Assembly (NCBI GenBank): GCA_900771085.1
Contig: CAAGMR010000061.1
Location: forward strand, 1 to 44,923
Direction of reading: 5' to 3'
Length of the DNA stretch: 44,923 nt
Source of the DNA: Clostridia bacterium
GTDB lineage: Bacteria > Bacillota > Clostridia > Oscillospirales > Acutalibacteraceae
Part shown: positions 40,493 to 44,923 of the stretch, in pieces
Layout of the letters: every line of letters starts with the position of its first letter
Position numbering within the stretch: position 1 is the first letter of the stretch
Notes under the pieces: model-generated
Databases searched by the model: none
What the model was told of the DNA's origin: nothing
Seen by the model: the letters and a program-made list of their open reading frames with translations, nothing else
Made by a program: the position numbers and the translations under genes

Positions 40493-40511
40493 CTTTAATA
40501 TATTCTGCTAA

Positions 40512-41783
40512 TTATTCAGCGTAGTCTGAGTCAACCTCTGTGATGCCATCGATGCGGATTGCAAAGTATGGAGCAGATCTGAGGCTTGATTCTGAGAATA
40601 CACCACCCTGTACTGCAGGAGTGTCAGGTGTGTATGCATCGTCAGGAATTACGTCAGCTAATTCGCCATCAGCTACAGGCTGACCCTGTACTGTGAATGT
40701 TGCTGTGTTGAATACCTGAAGAGTGCCGGCAGCGATCTGGCCTTCGATAGCTGATACATATTCCTGTGTGCCTGCTGCGCAAGCTGTACCGAGTTCTGTA
40801 ATGCCTACTGCCTTCTGTGAGTAACCTTCAGCCCAGTCAGTAGCAACCTTTTCGCCCTTAGCTACTGCTCTGAAGAGATATTCATAATAAACTTCCCAGT
40901 TATTTGAGGAAGATGTAAGAGCTACGTCAGGAGCTGCATCGAGCATTGATACGTTGTAGCCTACTGAGTAGCAGAGAAGGTTGTTGTTTTCCTGATATGC
41001 CTTTTCAACAGCAGCAGGTGCACCTGTTGAGTCAGCATGCTGGCCGATGATTACACAGCCAAGGCCCATGAGATATTCTGCAACAGCAGCTTCTCTTTCT
41101 TCTGAGAACCATGAGTTTGTATACTTAACTGTCATAGCGACATTAGGAACGATTGACTTGATACCAAGGTAGAAAGCTGTATAACCGGATACTACTTCTG
41201 CATATGGGAATGCACCAACGTAACCGATTTTAATGTTACCCCACTCGTCAAAAGCAGTTGGAGCTGCTTCAGGAGTAAGTCTGCCCTGATTGATGAGTTC
41301 CTGAAGCTTAAGACCGGCAACTACACCGGAAACATAACGGGACTCATAAATCTTTGTGAATGCGTTTGCATAGTTTTCCTTGCCTGACTGTGCAGCAAGG
41401 TCACCTGTCATTGAAACGAAGTTAACGTCAGGATTCTGGTCGATAACATCGCCGAGGTTGAACTGATGTCCATAAGAGTTTGTGATAACAAGCTTGCATC
41501 CGCTTGCAACAAGGTCGCTTGCGTTTGTAGCTACTTCTTCACTCTCTGGAATCTTTTTCTTGTATGAAATTTCAACGTTGATACCCTCGTCAGCGAGTTT
41601 CTTCTTTGCTTCTTCCATACCGTTCATGTGAGCCAATGTGTAGCCCTCTGTCTCGTCGCCGACAAGAATTGCGCCGACTTTAAGAGTGTTTGCATCATCC
41701 TCACCTTTGTTACAGCCTGCAAGGCAGAAAAGGAAAGTAAGTGCAATGAGGCCCGCAATAATGCGCTTTGCCAGTTTGTTCAT
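40512..41783 (-). CDS. BMP-family nucleoside-binding lipoprotein
   Basis: 423 residues. A lipoprotein signal ends in LAGC (Cys24), followed by 'NTLKVGAILVGDETEGYTLAHMNGMEEAKKKL', the start of the BMP/PnrA (purine nucleoside receptor) fold. 'VISGYTAFYLGIKSI'-like and 'GCVIIGQHADSTG' segments form the ligand cleft. It captures nucleosides outside the membrane for the ABC importer. AGGAGG lies directly before ATG 41783. It follows xpt by 45 bases in the same orientation, so import and salvage are co-regulated. Confidence 0.93.
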   Translation of the reverse strand: MNKLAKRIIAGLIALTFLFCLAGCNKGEDDANTLKVGAILVGDETEGYTLAHMNGMEEAKKKLADEGINVEISYKKKIPESEEVATNASDLVASGCKLVITNSYGHQFNLGDVIDQNPDVNFVSMTGDLAAQSGKENYANAFTKIYESRYVSGVVAGLKLQELINQGRLTPEAAPTAFDEWGNIKIGYVGAFPYAEVVSGYTAFYLGIKSIVPNVAMTVKYTNSWFSEEREAAVAEYLMGLGCVIIGQHADSTGAPAAVEKAYQENNNLLCYSVGYNVSMLDAAPDVALTSSSNNWEVYYEYLFRAVAKGEKVATDWAEGYSQKAVGITELGTACAAGTQEYVSAIEGQIAAGTLQVFNTATFTVQGQPVADGELADVIPDDAYTPDTPAVQGGVFSESSLRSAPYFAIRIDGITEVDSDYAE

Positions 41784-41828
41784 TGGAAATTCCTCCTAAA
41801 AAAAATTACCGTTTTATTTTCAAAGGTC

Positions 41829-42407
41829 TTAGTCTTCTACGAAGACACAGCCACCTTCAGGGCTCATACTCTGAATGCGTGCGAGAGACTCGACACGTAC
41901 TCCGCTTTCGCGGATCATTTTTCCGCCATCCTGATATGCTTTTTCGATTACAATGCCGGCTCCGACAACAGTCGCGCCTGCAGCCTGAATGAGTTCGATG
42001 AGACCTTTGAGCGCATTGCCCTGAGCAAGGAAATCATCGAGGATGAGGATGCGGTCAGAAGGATTGATGAATCTCTTTTCAACAATAACCTGATTGGTGT
42101 TCTTGTGAGTGAATGATTCAACTTCTGTAACGTAAACATCGTCAGTAAGATTCTTTGACTTTGATTTCTTTGCAAAAACAACAGGAACATCAAAGTACTG
42201 AGCGGCAAGGCATGCAATGCCTATGCCTGATGCTTCGATGGTAAGAATCTTGTTTACATTTTCATCTTTATATATGCGGTAAAACTCTTTACCTACCTCA
42301 TTCATAAATGGAACATCTATCTGATGGTTAAGAAATGAGCTTACTTTTAATATATTGCCTTCGGCAACGATGCCTTCAGCATTGATTTTCTCTTCAAGTG
42401 CCTTCAT
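41829..42407 (-). CDS. xpt: Xanthine phosphoribosyltransferase
   Basis: 192 residues, the usual length. It converts xanthine plus PRPP to XMP, which GuaA then aminates. 'ILTIEASGIGIACLAAQYF' and the PRPP loop 'ILILDDFLAQGNALKGL' are diagnostic; the start 'MKALEEKINAEG' matches the family. AAGGAG lies seven bases before ATG 42407. First gene of the purine salvage/nucleoside ABC operon. In Bacillus subtilis xpt is under a guanine riboswitch; here the leader is only about 40 bases, so that control is absent. Confidence 0.95.
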   Translation of the reverse strand: MKALEEKINAEGIVAEGNILKVSSFLNHQIDVPFMNEVGKEFYRIYKDENVNKILTIEASGIGIACLAAQYFDVPVVFAKKSKSKNLTDDVYVTEVESFTHKNTNQVIVEKRFINPSDRILILDDFLAQGNALKGLIELIQAAGATVVGAGIVIEKAYQDGGKMIRESGVRVESLARIQSMSPEGGCVFVED

Positions 42408-42452
42408 TAGAAAACTCCTTAAACATTTTTATAAAAGAAAAAATATGTAAGG

Positions 42453-42482
42453 ATTATATCAATTATGTCATATTATCGTCAA
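42453..42482 (-). promoter_or_regulatory. Promoter for xpt and the nucleoside ABC operon
   Basis: Minus strand TTGACG (42482-42477), an 18-base spacer, TATAAT (42458-42453). Confidence 0.72.
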
Positions 42483-42483
42483 T

Positions 42484-42510
42484 AAAAAAGGGGCGTTTTT
42501 AACGCCCCTT
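42484..42510. terminator. Terminator of the CoA-transferase gene
   Basis: AAGGGGCGTT (42488-42497) and AACGCCCCTT (42501-42510) pair around TTT; the minus strand continues TTTTTT. It lies six bases after the stop codon. Confidence 0.92.
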
Positions 42511-42516
42511 TTGAAA

Positions 42517-44028
42517 TTATTCTGCAAGTTCAAACGGAAGCAGATCGATAATCTGTTTCTGCCTGTCTATGCCCTTGTAAACCTCTGCCAGTTTAAGACC
42601 TTTTTCTGTAAGTTCAAACACACATCTCTCTGTTACATAGAGAACACGCTGACCGTTTTTGAGCGCACGTTTAGCTGAGAAACTGATGCTTCGAACCTCA
42701 TCCACAAACTTAGGAATGCTGCCCTCTTCAAGGATTTCTACCGTATTTTTGTTTCGTGCCACGGAAAGTCCTTTTGTGTTAAAGGTAAGACAGAAAACAA
42801 CTGTAGGTGTCTTGGAAGTAATATTGGCAAATCCACCGATACCGGAATATGTTCCCGGTCCTCTGTGTGAGTTAACATTACCATGCTTATCAACTTCAAA
42901 TGCACCCATGAAGCAGATATCAAGACCGCCATTATCATAAAGGTCAAACTGGTTGGCAATATCGTTAACGCAAGTTGCACCAATCATTGCGCCAAAAACA
43001 GTTCCCGCTGCAGGGAAACCGCCAATGCCACCTGACTCAACCGTCATCGTGATGTCTTTGAGTCTTCCGCTCATTCGGGCATATTTTGATACGGCTTCCG
43101 GAATACCGATGCCGATGTTTACTATGTCATCTTTTTTAAGCTCAAGTTCTGCTCTTCTGCCGATAATATTAACAGCAGGGTTTGCCTTTGAACGGACATT
43201 GCTGAGTTCGTCAATCATGTCGAACCAGCCCTTCCACTCCTCATAAGGAATTTCGAAGCTACCGGTAAGAGCCTTGTATGCAACAGGTCTTACCTCAGGT
43301 TCAGCCAGCACCACAACGTCAACGAGACAGCCCGGAATAATTGTGTTTCTAGGTCTTGAAGGTCTTACAACCTTTCTGTCAACCTGAACAATTACCTTGC
43401 CACCGTTCGCATGAACTGCAGTACAGATAGAAAGTGCGTCACCGGATGTGTACATGTCGTCAAATGAAATATTGCCGTTCGGGTCAATAGCTGTACCTTT
43501 GATAAGCGCTACATTGATCTTTGGAAGCTTGTAGAAAAGATATTCATGTCCATCAAGTTTTACAAGTTCAACGTATTCGGTTGACTTTGAAATATTGTTG
43601 ATGCCCGGGCCTTCGTTGCGAGGGTCTACAAATATATCAAGGCCTACCTTTGAGAGGGCACCCGGAATACCGGAAGCCTGTGCTCTGATAGCATGAGAAA
43701 TGCATCCGAGAGGAAGGTTATATGCTTCAAACTTATCTTCAAGCACAAGTTTCTTTGTGCTTGGCATTGCGCCAAAATGGCCGCAGATAAGCTTGCTTAC
43801 TGCGCCATCCCTGATGTACCCTTCCGCACTGCGATTCTCATCCCACACGCCAAAGCCGGAACTTGAAACCATAGTAAGGTTATTAGGTGATCCTGTTTCT
43901 TTATATCTTTTATAAAGAGCCTCATGAAGTTCTACCGGATTCTCAATTCCCACAAAGGAGTTTACTGCGATGCAGTCCCCATCCTTTATCAAACCGATAG
44001 CTTCATCGGCAGTCATAAACTGGTACAT
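42517..44028 (-). CDS. Acyl-CoA:acetate/3-ketoacid CoA-transferase (fused subunits)
   Basis: 503 residues, a family I CoA-transferase with alpha and beta halves in one chain (YdiF/propionate CoA-transferase-like). The N-terminal half has 'GDCIAVNSFVGIENP' and 'HFGAMPSTKKLV'. The second half has 'DIVNIGIGIPEAVSKYA' and 'MTVESGGIGGFPAAG', whose Glu is the expected thioester-forming nucleophile; 'GAFEVDKHGNVNSH' follows. It moves CoA between acetate and another acid (propionate, butyrate, lactate or ketoacid), a fermentation function. ATG 44028 follows GGGGGAAGAG; MTADEA four codons later is an alternative. Monocistronic and divergent from the SstT-like gene. Confidence 0.88.
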   Translation of the reverse strand: MYQFMTADEAIGLIKDGDCIAVNSFVGIENPVELHEALYKRYKETGSPNNLTMVSSSGFGVWDENRSAEGYIRDGAVSKLICGHFGAMPSTKKLVLEDKFEAYNLPLGCISHAIRAQASGIPGALSKVGLDIFVDPRNEGPGINNISKSTEYVELVKLDGHEYLFYKLPKINVALIKGTAIDPNGNISFDDMYTSGDALSICTAVHANGGKVIVQVDRKVVRPSRPRNTIIPGCLVDVVVLAEPEVRPVAYKALTGSFEIPYEEWKGWFDMIDELSNVRSKANPAVNIIGRRAELELKKDDIVNIGIGIPEAVSKYARMSGRLKDITMTVESGGIGGFPAAGTVFGAMIGATCVNDIANQFDLYDNGGLDICFMGAFEVDKHGNVNSHRGPGTYSGIGGFANITSKTPTVVFCLTFNTKGLSVARNKNTVEILEEGSIPKFVDEVRSISFSAKRALKNGQRVLYVTERCVFELTEKGLKLAEVYKGIDRQKQIIDLLPFELAE

Positions 44029-44060
44029 ATATCTCTTCCCCCGAAAATAGAGTCTACACT

Positions 44061-44104
44061 ATTTTAACTGCAATATTCAGTTTCAGCAACAATTATGTTA
44101 TTAT
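44061..44104. promoter_or_regulatory. Overlapping divergent promoters
   Basis: Minus strand TTGCTG (44089-44084), 17 bases, TAAAAT (44066-44061) drives the CoA-transferase. Plus strand TTCAGT (44076-44081), 17 bases, TATTAT (44099-44104) drives the SstT-like gene. The two occupy the same 44 bases, so polymerase binding at one should hinder the other. Confidence 0.6.
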
Positions 44105-44137
44105 TAAAACAAATCATATTTAGGAAAGGGTGTCCTC

Positions 44138-44923
44138 ATGAAATCAGTAGTTGAAAAGTATATGGCGACAAGTTCGATTATCCGTATCTTAATCGGTCTT
44201 GTAATCGGTCTTGTTCTCGGTCTTACCGTTCCATCATTGCCTGTAATCAGCCTTTTTGGCTCAATCTTCGTTAGTACACTTAAGGCAATTGCACCGGTTC
44301 TTGTATTTGTACTTATCATCAGTTCTCTTGCAAATTCCGGCGAAGGTATCGGCGGACGTTTCAGAACCGTAATTCTTCTTTACATGGCAAGTACACTTGT
44401 TGCTTCCATGGTTGCAGTTTTCACACACTTCATCTTCCCTGTGGCAATGCCTCTTTCAGGCGAAGCTGCTGAGCAGGCAGCTCCTTCAGGCGTAGGCGAA
44501 GTATGGCAGAATCTTCTTGAGAGCATGACAATCAACCCTGTTACCGCTCTTTCAGAAGCAAAGTACATCGGTATTCTTTTCTGGGCAGTATTGTTCGGTC
44601 TCGCTCTTAAAATTGTAGGCAACGAAGCCACAAAGAAATTTATGGGCGATATCGCCGGCATGTGCAGCAAGGTAGTATCATGGATTATTCTCTTTGCGCC
44701 ATTTGGTGTAATGGGACTTACATTCTCCACCGTTGCTGAGAATGGTCTTTCAATCTTCACAGAGTACGGCAAGCTTCTTGCATCTCTCGTAGGTTCAATG
44801 CTCTTCGTTACACTCGTAACAGATCCATTCATTGCGTCTCTCTTCATCAAGAGAAATCCATATCCGCTTACACTTTCCTTAAGTGCGGTAAATGTAAGCG
44901 GATATGGATTTCTCTTGATGAAG
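44138..44923 (+). CDS. sstT: Serine/threonine:Na+ symporter (SstT-like), truncated
   Basis: The frame is open from ATG 44138 (AGGAAAGG upstream) to the window end, 262 codons. Residues 1-240 fit the DAACS family SstT group: 'IIRILIGLVIGLVLGL', 'FGSIFVSTLKAIAPVLVFVLIISSL', 'MTINPVTALSEAKYIGILFWAVLFGLAL' and 'FAPFGVMGLTFSTV'. It imports serine and threonine with Na+, which suits the serine dehydratase at 5-6.7 kb. After 'IKRNPYPLTL' the family normally continues with a Cys-Leu-x-Glu-Ser-Gly segment; here it does not, because the last 82 bases form a fold-back repeat. The final 17 or so residues are probably not real. Confidence 0.85.
   Translation, partial: MKSVVEKYMATSSIIRILIGLVIGLVLGLTVPSLPVISLFGSIFVSTLKAIAPVLVFVLIISSLANSGEGIGGRFRTVILLYMASTLVASMVAVFTHFIFPVAMPLSGEAAEQAAPSGVGEVWQNLLESMTINPVTALSEAKYIGILFWAVLFGLALKIVGNEATKKFMGDIAGMCSKVVSWIILFAPFGVMGLTFSTVAENGLSIFTEYGKLLASLVGSMLFVTLVTDPFIASLFIKRNPYPLTLSLSAVNVSGYGFLLMK
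44842..44923. repeat. Terminal 31-bp perfect inverted repeat (fold-back)
   Basis: Bases 44842-44872 and 44893-44923 are exact reverse complements, with a 20-base centre around CTTAAG. The right arm ends at the last base of the window. It lies inside the SstT-like coding region and breaks family similarity, which points to an assembly or amplification fold-back. Confidence 0.9.

Noticed and set aside
42408..42452. Guanine riboswitch expected before xpt
   Set aside because: The leader between the predicted transcription start and the ATG is about 40 bases and lacks the aptamer's conserved loops.

Overview
The window looks like one contig from a low-to-moderate GC Bacillota genome, most likely a gut or rumen Clostridia member (Oscillospiraceae or Lachnospiraceae type). 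The evidence is a glmS ribozyme of the Bacillota type, strong purine-rich Shine-Dalgarno sequences, sigma-A-like promoters, many compact intrinsic terminators, an ECF vitamin transporter subunit, an oxygen-labile Fe-S serine dehydratase and a domain-swapped GH3 beta-glucosidase of the Ruminococcus/Butyrivibrio kind. This is inference from families; no phylogeny was run.

Layout. Bases 1-260 hold the tail of an excisionase-like gene, two inverted repeats and a terminator, which reads as the edge of an integrative element. 326-9500: an ECF S component with a DUF4430 lipoprotein; a GPH sugar symporter; a serine-catabolism run (sdaAB-sdaAA, glycerate kinase, alpha/beta hydrolase); a YeiH-type transporter with a TSCPD protein; and, divergently, a DUF3737 beta-helix protein with a hotdog thioesterase. 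9500-16100: purC, a secreted orphan pair (unknown protein plus SGNH hydrolase), an NSS-family transporter, and hpt with an NCS2 purine permease. 16100-21900: a lipase, a large secreted GH3 enzyme, and a DUF697-type GTPase with a tiny membrane protein. 21900-33000: glmS under its ribozyme, an SGNH hydrolase remnant, guaA with a cytidylate-kinase-like gene, carB behind a probable leader peptide and attenuator, and purB-purA. 33100-36150: a second lipase paralogue, and phenylacetate-CoA ligase with its ACT-domain partner. 36300-44030: xpt plus a BMP-type nucleoside ABC transporter operon ending in a histone-H1-like gene, then a CoA-transferase. 44138-end: a truncated SstT-like symporter that runs into a 31-bp terminal inverted repeat.

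How the genes work together. The strongest theme is nucleotide economy. De novo steps (purC, purB, purA, guaA, carB), salvage enzymes (hpt, xpt) and two purine/nucleoside importers (NCS2 permease, BMP-ABC system) are interleaved over 33 kb as separate transcription units, each with its own promoter. None shows a purine riboswitch. A second theme is amino-acid and acyl-CoA fermentation: serine deamination, serine import, glycerate kinase, arylacetate-CoA ligase, CoA-transferase and thioesterase. No CRISPR array, tRNA, rRNA or insertion sequence was seen.

No single clearly new system stands out. The best candidates for a second look are: the translation-coupled-looking attenuator before carB; the lipoprotein/ECF-S pair; the GTPase with its MGNATS-starting membrane partner; two Geobacillus-type lipases without signal peptides; the tandem operator-like dyads at 12.4 kb; and the fold-back at the right end, which is probably an assembly artefact.
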